Made by a program: the position numbers and the translations under genes
Notes under the pieces: generated by a model
Databases searched by the model: none
The model's input: the letters and a program-made list of their open reading frames with translations, nothing else
What the model was told of the DNA's origin: nothing
Assembly: GCA_964651335.1 (NCBI GenBank)
Contig: CAZYVT010000002.1
Location: 1-64,000 of the forward strand
DNA: 64,000 bases
Source of the DNA: 2-02-FULL-66-14 sp964651335
Lineage (GTDB): Bacteria; Pseudomonadota; Gammaproteobacteria; Burkholderiales; SG8-39
Direction: 5' to 3'
In this document: positions 9,383 to 17,485 of the stretch, piece by piece
Numbering within the stretch: position 1 is the stretch's first letter
How the letters are laid out: every line of letters begins with the position of its first letter

Positions 9383-9768
9383 CAGGCGTTCTCCCCGCCG
9401 CGGAAGAACTTGGCGAGATAGAAATCCCGCCGCTCCAGCGCCGCAAGGTCACCCGCGCGCGCTTCGAACCCCTCGCGCAGGATCTCCGCCAGGTACTCAC
9501 CCTGCTCGGCATCGAGCACGTGGATTCGCCCCAGCAGATCCTCGTCCAGCGTAAGGACCTCCGCCGCGACGCTGCCCGGCCGCTCCAGGTGCAGCAGCCA
9601 GGCGCGGCACTCGGGATCCTCCGGGTCGAGCGGCGAAAGCGTGGCGAGCCCCAGCCAGGCGAGGCGCGCGGCCTGGTTGAACTGACGGATGTCGAGCTTG
9701 CGGCCGTGCTGGTACTTGCGCAGCTCGTTTTTCAGCGCGCCGAGGTCGGCGAATTTGACCGTGCTCAT
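9382..9768 (-). CDS. Uncharacterised protein upstream of lipoate ligase
   Basis: This 128-residue soluble, charged, helical protein has no family I can name. There are no signal peptide, membrane segment, cysteine cluster or nucleotide-binding motif. Its stop codon overlaps the ligase ATG by one base, so it is the first gene of a tightly coupled trio with the ligase and the pseudo-receiver. A function in lipoylation, such as acceptor or ligase partner, would be inference from position alone. Confidence 0.6.
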   Translation of the reverse strand: MSTVKFADLGALKNELRKYQHGRKLDIRQFNQAARLAWLGLATLSPLDPEDPECRAWLLHLERPGSVAAEVLTLDEDLLGRIHVLDAEQGEYLAEILREGFEARAGDLAALERRDFYLAKFFRGGENA

Positions 9769-9808
9769 TCGGCTGCAAGCCTATCAGAATCGCCGCGCCC
9801 GGGCGGCG

Positions 9809-11341
9809 CTATTGCCGCTTGCCGCGCTTTCCTTTCCCGCCGCGACCCTTGTTGCCGAGTCCTTCGAGCGCACCCTCGAGCGCCTGGGCGAGCGTCTTCA
9901 GCACCTTGATGCGCGCGTGGTACTTGTTGTTCGCCTCGACCAGCGTCCACGGCGCGAGCGCGGTCGAGGTGCGGTCCACCATGTCGCACACCGCGAGTTC
10001 GTAGTCGTCCCATTTCTTGCGGTTGCGCCAGTCTTCGGCGGTGATCTTGAAGCGCTTGAAGGCCACCTTCTCGCGCCCCTTGAAGCGCTTGAACTGCTCG
10101 TCCTTGCCGATCGCGAGCCAGAACTTGACCACGACGATGCCCCGGCGCAGCAGCGCGCCTTCGAAGTCGTTGATCTCGCTGTAGGCGCGCATCCAGTCGG
10201 CCTCGGAGCAGAAGCCTTCGACCCGCTCCACCAGCACCCGGCCGTACCACGAGCGGTCGAAGAACGTGAAGCGGTTGTGGCGCGGGATGTGGCGCCAGAA
10301 GCGCCACAGGTAGGGCTGCGCGCGCTCTTCCTCGGTGGGCGCGGCGACCGACACGTTGGTGTAGCAGCGCGCATCGAGCGCGCTGGTGACGCGCCGGATC
10401 GCGCCACCCTTGCCGGCCGCGTCGTTGCCCTCGAACATGCACACCACCGAGATCGACTTGAAGCGCGGGTCGCGCGAGGCGACGTTGAGGCGCCGCTGCC
10501 ACTTCTCGAGCTGCTTCTGGTAGTCGGGCTTGGTCAGCGTCTGGTCGAGCGGCAGCGCGCGCAGCACGTTCAGCTTGTCGCTGGCCGCGAGCAGCGGCGG
10601 CGTCTTGTCGGGCAGGCGCTTGACGGGTTTCTCGTCGAGGCGCTCGCGCATGGCCGCCAGCAGGTGCCGGCCGAAGGTGAGCGAGCGGTAGCGCGCGTCA
10701 GCACCCGGCACCACGATCCAGGGCGCTTCGCCGGTCGAGGTCTTGCGCAGGAACGGCTCGCACACCTTCATGAATTTCTTGTAGAGCTTGAAGTACTCCC
10801 ATTCGCGCTCGGTCACGCGCCAGCGCGTTTCGGGGTCCTTTTCCAGCGAGCGCAGGCGCTTCTTCTGCTGCGGCCTGGAAAGATGGAACCAGTACTTGAG
10901 CAGCAGCACGCCCTCGTCGCACAGCATTTTCTCGAGCCGCACGATCTCGGCGATCGCCTGCGCGAACTCGGCCTCGCCGATCTCGCCGGTCACGCGCTGG
11001 ATGACCGGCATGGTGTGCCAGGCGCCGAAAAAGACGCCGAGCTTGCCCTTGGGCGGCAGCGCCCGCCAGAAGCGCCACAGCGCGGGCCGCTCGCGCTCCT
11101 CGTCGGAGGGCTCGAAGAACGCGTGCGTGACGATATGGCGCGGGTCCATCCATTCGTTGAGCAGGTTCACCGTCTCGCCCTTGCCCGCGCCCTCGACCCC
11201 GGCGATCAGGATCAGGACCGGAAAACGGCTGTTCTCCTTGAGGTCGTACTGGGCATCCAGCAGCGCCTCGCGCAGCTTGGCCTCTTCGCGGCGGTAAGTC
11301 GCTTTGTCGATGCGGTGGTCCAGATTCGCCGATTCGAACAT
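9809..11341 (-). CDS. pap: Polyphosphate:AMP phosphotransferase (tandem PPK2 domains)
   Basis: The product of 510 residues holds two PPK2 modules. The N-terminal one has a Walker A of GVEGAGKGE (about residues 47-56) and WFHLSRPQQ; the C-terminal one has GNDAAGKGG, the RFTFFDRSWYGRVLVERVEGF segment (lid and Walker B region) and FWLAIGKDEQ. This two-domain form corresponds to Pap, which moves phosphate from polyphosphate to AMP to make ADP. The C-terminal tail is Gly/Lys/Arg-rich. In a sulfur oxidizer that binds AMP into APS, an enzyme regenerating ADP from AMP could matter, but that link is inference. It sits with two other phosphate/polyphosphate genes. Confidence 0.9.
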   Translation of the reverse strand: MFESANLDHRIDKATYRREEAKLREALLDAQYDLKENSRFPVLILIAGVEGAGKGETVNLLNEWMDPRHIVTHAFFEPSDEERERPALWRFWRALPPKGKLGVFFGAWHTMPVIQRVTGEIGEAEFAQAIAEIVRLEKMLCDEGVLLLKYWFHLSRPQQKKRLRSLEKDPETRWRVTEREWEYFKLYKKFMKVCEPFLRKTSTGEAPWIVVPGADARYRSLTFGRHLLAAMRERLDEKPVKRLPDKTPPLLAASDKLNVLRALPLDQTLTKPDYQKQLEKWQRRLNVASRDPRFKSISVVCMFEGNDAAGKGGAIRRVTSALDARCYTNVSVAAPTEEERAQPYLWRFWRHIPRHNRFTFFDRSWYGRVLVERVEGFCSEADWMRAYSEINDFEGALLRRGIVVVKFWLAIGKDEQFKRFKGREKVAFKRFKITAEDWRNRKKWDDYELAVCDMVDRTSTALAPWTLVEANNKYHARIKVLKTLAQALEGALEGLGNKGRGGKGKRGKRQ

Positions 11342-11356
11342 CGTGGCCTCCCAGTG

Positions 11357-11440
11357 TTAGATGAGGTCCGGGGAAATCGCGGTGCGCAGCCTCGCATGTA
11401 CCGCGCTGGCGCGCTTCAAGCCGGAAAATGGCGCCCTTCC
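11357..11440 (-). pseudogene. Tail fragment of a sixA-like gene
   Basis: On the minus strand this segment repeats the last about 28 codons of the intact sixA gene just upstream (11526). The final residues read HARLRTAISPDLI followed by a stop, against QAKLRAAISPDLI in sixA. A deletion of about eight bases in the middle breaks the frame, and there is no start. It lies directly upstream of pap, 85 bases downstream of the intact gene's stop. Confidence 0.7.
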
Positions 11441-11525
11441 GGCATGCCCGACCCGTTGTCCGCTGAGCATATCACCAGCACGGAGCGGCTGCCGGCAGCC
11501 CGGAAACCGGTAATGCGCTTGCGAA

Positions 11526-11978
11526 TCAGATCAGGTCCGGGGAAATCGCAGCGCGCAGTTTCGCCTGTACCGTGTCTCCGCGATCGCGCGCTTCAAGCCA
11601 GATGATGGCGCCTTTTCTAAGGCTCCACTCGTGCGCTTTGCCCGTGAGCGCGAGCGCCGCGCACTGCCCAAGCGTCGGCTGGTGCCCGACCGCGACGACC
11701 GGCGCCTCGCTCGAGGGCCAGCCGCAAGCGGCAAGCAGCGCCGCGGGATCGCCGCCGACGTCGAGCGCGTTGACGATCTCGAAGTCCTCGCCGAGCGCCC
11801 GCGCCGTCTGCTGCGCGCGGCGTGCCGGACTGCACAGCACCCGTGCGCCCTCCGGCAAACGCTCCTGCAGCCAGTTCGCCATCCTCGCCGCCTGGCGCCT
11901 GCCCTTGGCGGTGAGCTTGCGCTCGGCGTCGGGACTACCGCCCTCGGCGTCGGCGTGGCGCCATATGATGAAGTCCAT
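11526..11978 (-). CDS. sixA: SixA-type phosphohistidine phosphatase
   Basis: The 150-residue protein is a minimal histidine-phosphatase-superfamily member: IIWRHADAE near the N-terminus supplies the nucleophilic His, LCSPARRAQQTA follows, and VAVGHQPTLGQ carries the second catalytic His. SixA removes phosphate from phosphohistidine in phosphotransfer proteins such as ArcB or nitrogen-PTS components. It lies in a leftward group with the CYTH-CHAD protein and Pap, which suggests shared phosphate or polyphosphate physiology. The ATG at 11978 is the only sensible start. A broken copy of its 3' end follows at 11357. Confidence 0.85.
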   Translation of the reverse strand: MDFIIWRHADAEGGSPDAERKLTAKGRRQAARMANWLQERLPEGARVLCSPARRAQQTARALGEDFEIVNALDVGGDPAALLAACGWPSSEAPVVAVGHQPTLGQCAALALTGKAHEWSLRKGAIIWLEARDRGDTVQAKLRAAISPDLI

Positions 11979-12060
11979 CGTGTTTCCCTGATTCGTTCAA
12001 CCAATTGTCCACCCGCGATGCCCGGGCCGGTGATGACCCAGGTCAAAGCGCCGCCGGCGC

Positions 12061-13593
12061 TCAGCGCCAGAAGCGGTCGCATCCGCGTATTGTCCTCCAG
12101 ACGTGCTTCAGCTCCCGTCTGCGGTCTTCGAGCATCGCCGCATTCCAGTGGCTGACGATCATGCGCGCCTGCTGACGCAGCGGTCCGCGCGCCGCCGCCG
12201 TGGCAGCGTCGATCAGCGCCGGAGCGGCGGCGCAGTCGCTGATCGCCCCCAGCACGTCCTGCAATTCGTTCACCGCGTCGAGCATCGGCTTGGATCGTTT
12301 GCGTGAAAAAAGCGGCTCGAAGAACCCGGCCGCGTAACGCAGCTTCTTGGCGGCGATGCGCAGGCGATGCAGCCGCCGCAGGCTCAAGCGATGCGACCCG
12401 CGGCCGCGTTTGAGCAGGCGCCGGTAATACCGGTCGAGCACCGCAACCGCATGATCGCGCACCGGAAGCTCCCAGGCCCGCCGCGCTTTCCCCGATGCCG
12501 CCGCCAGCCACGGCTCCTCGCCCAACCATGCACCGAGGCCCAGCACGAGGAGCTGGTAACGGCGCGATGCCAGTGCACGTTGCGCGGTGCGGTTCGCAGC
12601 CAGACGCAGGCGGGCGCAGGCCCGCTCGAGCGCTGCGAGGCCCCGGTGTCCGGGGAACTGCTGCATGACCGGGGCGAGCGTTTGTTCGGCGAATACATCC
12701 CACTCTCGCGCCGGACCGAGGGCACCGGCCATCTCGCGCACGAGTTTCGCCTGCGGCTCGACCACCTCCGCCGGGAAAAGCTTCGCGAAGGCGCCCATGC
12801 CGGAGCGCAGCCGCCGCAGCGCGACGCGCGCCTGGTGCACGTATTCGGGATCGGCGCCGCGGCTCGCTCCCCGGTAGTTCGCCAGCAAATGATTGAGGCA
12901 TGTCCAACTAACCGCCTTGAATGCCTCGTTGCTGCTCATTTCCCGCCGGATGACTCCAAGCCGGGCGCGGACCGGGGCCGCTCGCACTGCGCCCACAAGC
13001 TCGTAGCCGCGCGCCGCCTTGGAACGTTCCTCCACACGGAGCGCATAGTGCCGGGCGAGCGCGAGCGCAAACTCGTGCAGCCGCCACGCCGGTCCGGTCT
13101 TGAGCTCGAGCTCGATTTCTCCTATCGGCGCCCGCGCCTTGCCGGCAAGGATCGTTCCCCGGTCGAGACTCACTTCGATCGTCACCCCTGGTGCGGGGGA
13201 CACGACGTGCGTCGCGCGCGCAACCTCGACCCGGAACACCGGCACGAGCGGCCTCGCACCGGCCGCGCGCGCCACCAATTTTCCAAGCGGGTGGTCCCGG
13301 ATCAGCGCCAGGTCCGGCACCGGACCGGTCGCCGGGTGCTCGATCTCGGTGCGCCGATGCAACCCTGCCTCGACGGTGCCGCCACCCTTTACGCCCTGCA
13401 CCCATCGACCCCGCTCGCGGCGCAACCGCAGCGAGATTCCGCGGCGCCAGAGCGTGAACCGCGGGGTATCGAAATACACCGCGACCAGCCGCTGCGCTGC
13501 CCCGCGCGGCTCGCCGAGCAGCGGGTCGGCCGCCAGCCGCGCCAGCGTGCGCGGCGTGGCTGCCAGCTTGAGTTCGGTTTCTTGTGTCACCAT
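12061..13593 (-). CDS. CYTH-CHAD protein (inorganic triphosphatase-like)
   Basis: The protein of 510 residues has an N-terminal CYTH tunnel domain (residues 1-200) opening with QETELKLAA, which provides the acidic/basic ExExK-type motif, and carrying RLRRERGRW and EIELELKTG. A C-terminal CHAD domain follows (about 215-505), rich in Arg/His/Lys with conserved VHQARVALRRLRSGM and HRLRIAAKKLRYA segments. CYTH domains hydrolyse triphosphate and CHAD binds polyphosphate, as in E. coli YgiF. Its place beside sixA and pap supports a role in polyphosphate handling. It is divergent from the SulP transporter gene, with their starts about 65 bases apart. Confidence 0.9.
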   Translation of the reverse strand: MVTQETELKLAATPRTLARLAADPLLGEPRGAAQRLVAVYFDTPRFTLWRRGISLRLRRERGRWVQGVKGGGTVEAGLHRRTEIEHPATGPVPDLALIRDHPLGKLVARAAGARPLVPVFRVEVARATHVVSPAPGVTIEVSLDRGTILAGKARAPIGEIELELKTGPAWRLHEFALALARHYALRVEERSKAARGYELVGAVRAAPVRARLGVIRREMSSNEAFKAVSWTCLNHLLANYRGASRGADPEYVHQARVALRRLRSGMGAFAKLFPAEVVEPQAKLVREMAGALGPAREWDVFAEQTLAPVMQQFPGHRGLAALERACARLRLAANRTAQRALASRRYQLLVLGLGAWLGEEPWLAAASGKARRAWELPVRDHAVAVLDRYYRRLLKRGRGSHRLSLRRLHRLRIAAKKLRYAAGFFEPLFSRKRSKPMLDAVNELQDVLGAISDCAAAPALIDAATAAARGPLRQQARMIVSHWNAAMLEDRRRELKHVWRTIRGCDRFWR

Positions 13594-13659
13594 TCGCAGT
13601 GCGGAGTGTACAGATGAAAGAAAACGTGACGGCCCGGCGCAGGGTTGCGGTTTCGTAAC

Positions 13660-15864
13660 GTGAGGGCCAACGCTCTTCTCGGCGACTTCTGGGGCGGGCT
13701 TGGCGCAGTGCTCGTCGCGCTGCCCTCGGCCATCGCTTTCGGGGTCACCGTCCTCGCCCCGCTCGGCGGATCGTATGCCGCGAAAGGCGCGCTTGCGGGA
13801 ATACTCGGTGCGACGGCGCTCGGGCTTCTTGCGCCCATCCTTGGGGGCACCAACCGGCTGATCACGGCGCCTTGCGCACCGGCCGCCGCCGTCCTGTCGG
13901 CCCTTGCGATCGAGTTCGTGCAGGAGGGACAGCCGCCCGAAGCTGTGCTTGTCAGGCTCACGCTCATCTGCCTGACGAGCGGCCTGCTCCAGCTCCTCTT
14001 CGGGATGATCGGCATCGGCCGCTTGATCAAGTACATGCCCTATCCGGTGGTGAGCGGCTACCTGACGGGCGTCGGGCTGATTATCATCGCAAGCCAGATG
14101 CCGAAGTTTCTCGGCGCCCCGAAGGGCGCCTCGCTCTCCGCGGCACTTGCCTCGCCCGGGCTCTGGAACTGGTACGCGATCGGTGTTGGTGGCGCAACGC
14201 TTGCGGTCATGCTGGTTGCGCCCCGCTTCACCAGAGCCGTTCCCGCGGTGATTCTCGGATTGGTTGCCGGGATGCTCGCGTATCTCGGCTTCGCGCTCGC
14301 GGACTCGAACCTCTTCAATGCGTCGAACAATCCGCTACTCGTCGGGCCGCTCGGCGGCGCGGGCGAGGGTTTCCGGGCCGCGTTCACCGCCCGCTGGAAC
14401 GGGCTCGGCGGCGCGGGCCTGAGGGAAATCGGTCAGGTCCTGGTCCCCGGCGCGACGCTCGCCATCCTGCTGTCGATCGACACGCTGAAGACCTGCGTCG
14501 TGCTCGATGCGCTCACCAAGAGCCGCCACAAGTCGAACCGGGAGCTGATCGGACAGGGAATCGCCAATCTTGCGGCGACCTCGATCGGCGGCATCCCGGG
14601 CGCGGGCACGATGGGCGCGACGCTCGTCAACCTCTCGAGCGGTGCGCAGACGCGGGCTTCCGGCGTGATCGAGGGCGCCCTTGCGCTCGCCGCATTCCTC
14701 GCGCTCGGCACCCTCATCGCCTGGGTACCGATCGCGGCGCTCGCCGGCATCCTGATCCTCATCGGCATTCGCATGATCGACCGGCACAGTTTCGGCTTCC
14801 TGCGCAGCCGCTCGACCATCCTCGACTTCGGCGTAATCGCGGCTGTCGTGATCGTGGCGCTGAGTTACAGCCTGGTCGCCGCATCGGGCGTCGGCGTTGC
14901 GCTCGCCGTCCTGCTGTTCATTCGCGAGCAGATCGGGACATCGGTCGTACACCGCAAGAGTCTGGGTCGCGAGAGCTTCTCGAAGCAGGTCCGCCTGCCC
15001 GAAGAAATGAAGATCCTCCAGCGCGACGGCGACCAGACCGCGATCTTCGAGCTGCAGGGAAGCCTGTTCTTCGGCACGGCCGACCAGCTCTACAACGCCC
15101 TCGAATCCGAGCTCACGACGCGCCGCTACATCGTCCTCGATCTGCACCGTGTGCAGTCGGTGGACATCACGGCAGTGCACATGCTTGAGCAGATCGAGGA
15201 CATCCTCGCCGAGCGCAAGGGTTTTCTCCTGTTCAGCGACCTGCCCCGCAGCCTGCCGAGCGGCCGCGACATGCAGCGCTACTTCGACGACGTCGGCCTG
15301 GCGCGCGCGGCGCACAAGGGGCGCGTGTTCGACGAGCTCGACGGCGCGCTCGAATGGGTCGAGAACCGCATTCTCGAGGAGGAGCACCTCAGCCGGGCGC
15401 TGGAAAGGCCGCTCGAGCTGCGCGAGCTCGAAATATTCGCCGGGCGCAAGGAGGAGACGCTGGCGGCGCTCGATGCCTGCCTCGAGCGCCGCGCGTACCA
15501 GGCGGGAGAAACGATTTTCTCCAAGGGCGACCGCGGCGACGAGCTGTACCTCGTCCGGCGCGGTGCGGTGAGAATCATCCTGCCGCTGACGAGCGAGGAA
15601 AGCCATCATCTCGCCACCTTCGGCCGCGGCGATTTCTTCGGCGAGATGTCGTTCCTCGACCGCGACGTGCGCTCCGCCAACGCCGTCGCGTTCACCGACG
15701 CGGACCTCTTTGTGCTCTCGCGGCAGCGCTTCGACACGGTCGCGGAAGAGCACCAGCGGCTCGCGATGCAGCTGTTCGCAAGCCTGGCGCGGGTCCTCGC
15801 GATCCGTCTGCGCTACGCCAACGCGGAGCTGCGCGCGATGCGTGCGCCAGGTGGCTCCCGCTAG
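13660..15864 (+). CDS. SulP family anion transporter with STAS and cyclic-nucleotide-binding domains
   Basis: The product of about 734 residues has a SulP membrane domain (roughly residues 1-420, about 12 hydrophobic segments, with AGTMGATLVNLSSGA typical of the family), a STAS domain (about 450-560) and a C-terminal cyclic-nucleotide-binding-like domain (about 610-720; FSKGDRGDELYLVRRG, FGRGDFFGEMSFLDRD). SulP proteins move sulfate, bicarbonate or other anions; sulfate movement would suit a sulfate-producing organism, but the substrate is not shown. GTG 13660 gives a typical start; TTG 13645 is an in-frame alternative and neither has a good ribosome site. Its stop overlaps that of the convergent lipS1. 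Confidence 0.85.
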   Translation: MRANALLGDFWGGLGAVLVALPSAIAFGVTVLAPLGGSYAAKGALAGILGATALGLLAPILGGTNRLITAPCAPAAAVLSALAIEFVQEGQPPEAVLVRLTLICLTSGLLQLLFGMIGIGRLIKYMPYPVVSGYLTGVGLIIIASQMPKFLGAPKGASLSAALASPGLWNWYAIGVGGATLAVMLVAPRFTRAVPAVILGLVAGMLAYLGFALADSNLFNASNNPLLVGPLGGAGEGFRAAFTARWNGLGGAGLREIGQVLVPGATLAILLSIDTLKTCVVLDALTKSRHKSNRELIGQGIANLAATSIGGIPGAGTMGATLVNLSSGAQTRASGVIEGALALAAFLALGTLIAWVPIAALAGILILIGIRMIDRHSFGFLRSRSTILDFGVIAAVVIVALSYSLVAASGVGVALAVLLFIREQIGTSVVHRKSLGRESFSKQVRLPEEMKILQRDGDQTAIFELQGSLFFGTADQLYNALESELTTRRYIVLDLHRVQSVDITAVHMLEQIEDILAERKGFLLFSDLPRSLPSGRDMQRYFDDVGLARAAHKGRVFDELDGALEWVENRILEEEHLSRALERPLELRELEIFAGRKEETLAALDACLERRAYQAGETIFSKGDRGDELYLVRRGAVRIILPLTSEESHHLATFGRGDFFGEMSFLDRDVRSANAVAFTDADLFVLSRQRFDTVAEEHQRLAMQLFASLARVLAIRLRYANAELRAMRAPGGSR

Positions 15865-16991
15865 CGGCCCGCCTTTACGTCCGCGCCGGCGATCTGGCGC
15901 CGAATCCGCCTCAGGTCGCGATTCGCGGGCGCAAAGGGAAACGAAAGAATGTCGCTCGGACTGGAGTCGCCGTAAGGCCGGTTGCACGCAGATACGTCGT
16001 CTTCCTTGCCCGGACAGCCCGAGGTGCGGAACGGCGTTCCCGAGGCGATCACCGCTTCCAGCTCGTCCGCGGCCACGCCGAAGTCCACCACGCGACCCGT
16101 TTCGTCGAACGCCATGTCCTCGAAGCGTGCGCCGCGGTAGTCGATGAGGTAGCGCGCGAGCTGCACGCGGCGCCACTGGCCGCGGTCCACCGCCGGCCAG
16201 TCCTCCATGAGCGAACCGCGCTCGGGAAAGAAGGCGAACATGTGATTGTGACCGCCCCTGTCGCGGATCTTCTGCGCGACTTCGAGGATCTCGCGCTCGG
16301 TCTCCCCCATGCCGCAGATCAGGTGCGCGCCGAACTTCTCCGGGCCGAACAGTTCTGCCGCCCATTCCAGGGTGCGCCAGTAACGCGCATAGGAATGCGG
16401 ACTGTCCACGCCCTTGCCGCGCGTGCGGTCGAAGATCTCCGGAGTCACCGCGTCGAGCGCCACGGTGAAAATGCCGGCGCCGAGATCGCGCAGACGCACG
16501 AGGTCGTCGCGCTCCAGCGTGGTCGGATTCGACAGAATCGAGACCGGAACCCGCGGCACTTCCCGCACCCAGCGCTCGAGCAGCACGTAGGTGTCGTCGT
16601 TCGAGTCCGGATGCGTGATCATCGAGATGCACATGCGTTCGAAGCCTCCGCGGTCGCCGCCCGCCTTCACGCGCTCGATCACTTCGTCGTAACGCACCGC
16701 CGGCCAGTCGACCCGGATGAAATTGCGGTCGGCGTAATCACGCGTTTCCTCGCGGTGGCGTGCGAGGCCGCAATAGGCGCAGTTGGCGCGGCAGCCCTCG
16801 GGATACGTCACGAGCAGGTTCAGGCAGTGGGTGCAGCCGGTGCGGTGCATCCGGCCTTCGATCAGCCCCAATGTGATCGCCGCGGCGGTGCTCATCTGCA
16901 CGTATTCCGGAGAACGCATCTCGGGCGTCTTGATGCGGTAGTTGGGGCGGTAGAACCGCACCGGTTGAACGTTTTCGCCGGCCAGATCCAC
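15861..16991 (-). CDS. lipS1: LipS1, radical SAM lipoyl synthase subunit
   Basis: The 376-residue radical SAM protein carries the cluster-binding cysteines in CRANCAYCGLAR (about residues 67-78), with upstream GCTHCLNLL, and FRTSGCPGKEDDVS near the C-terminus. LipS1 works with LipS2 to insert the two sulfurs into octanoyl groups, making lipoate outside the LipA route. It is the last gene of the leftward sHdr operon, following lipS2 and lipT, and this neighbourhood is characteristic of lipoate synthesis for the sulfur carrier LbpA. Which of the two LipS proteins inserts which sulfur cannot be read here. Confidence 0.85.
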   Translation of the reverse strand: MDLAGENVQPVRFYRPNYRIKTPEMRSPEYVQMSTAAAITLGLIEGRMHRTGCTHCLNLLVTYPEGCRANCAYCGLARHREETRDYADRNFIRVDWPAVRYDEVIERVKAGGDRGGFERMCISMITHPDSNDDTYVLLERWVREVPRVPVSILSNPTTLERDDLVRLRDLGAGIFTVALDAVTPEIFDRTRGKGVDSPHSYARYWRTLEWAAELFGPEKFGAHLICGMGETEREILEVAQKIRDRGGHNHMFAFFPERGSLMEDWPAVDRGQWRRVQLARYLIDYRGARFEDMAFDETGRVVDFGVAADELEAVIASGTPFRTSGCPGKEDDVSACNRPYGDSSPSDILSFPFAPANRDLRRIRRQIAGADVKAGR

Positions 16992-17002
16992 TCACGCTTC
17001 CT

Positions 17003-17485
17003 CTAGAACTCGATGTCCTCGCGGATCGCGGCGATGCCCGCCGCGGCGCACGCATCGTCCTCGGGTCCACCGGGCGCCCCCGAGACGCCGATTCCGCCGA
17101 CGATCGAGCCGCCCGCCTGGATCATCTGCCCGCCGCCCACAGCGGCGACGCCAGGCAGGTGGCGGACGCCGCTTTGCGGACGCCCGGCCTGCGTCGATTC
17201 GACGAGTTCTGCGCTGTTCGCGCGAAAGCTCACTGCAGTCCAGGCCTTGGCGTGCGCCATGCGCGGCGTATGCGGGCCGGCAAAACGGTCACGCAGCATG
17301 ACCTGCGTAACCCCCATGCGGTCGACCACCGCGATCGCCACCTGGAATCCGCCGTCGCGGCATTTCTTCAGCGCGGCCTGCGCCGCCTTGAGCGCGGTTT
17401 CCGGGGTCAACACCCGAACCGTAAAGGTCGCTTGCGCCGACGCCAGCGCGGGTGCGAGCAGCAATGCCAGCGCAAGAAGTCTCAT
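17003..17485 (-). CDS. GlcG/HbpS-like protein with signal peptide
   Basis: The 160-residue protein starts with a clear Sec signal peptide (MRLLALALLLAPALASAQA) and continues as a GlcG/HbpS-type domain: AAQAALKKCRDGGFQVAIAV, HTPRMAHAKAWTA, GGGQMIQAGGSIVGGIGVSG. Members of this fold bind heme or cobalamin-like ligands, or are of unknown function. It overlaps lipT by four bases and is followed by lipS1, so it is embedded in the lipoate-maturation operon although predicted to be periplasmic. What an exported protein does there is not evident. Confidence 0.75.
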   Translation of the reverse strand: MRLLALALLLAPALASAQATFTVRVLTPETALKAAQAALKKCRDGGFQVAIAVVDRMGVTQVMLRDRFAGPHTPRMAHAKAWTAVSFRANSAELVESTQAGRPQSGVRHLPGVAAVGGGQMIQAGGSIVGGIGVSGAPGGPEDDACAAAGIAAIREDIEF

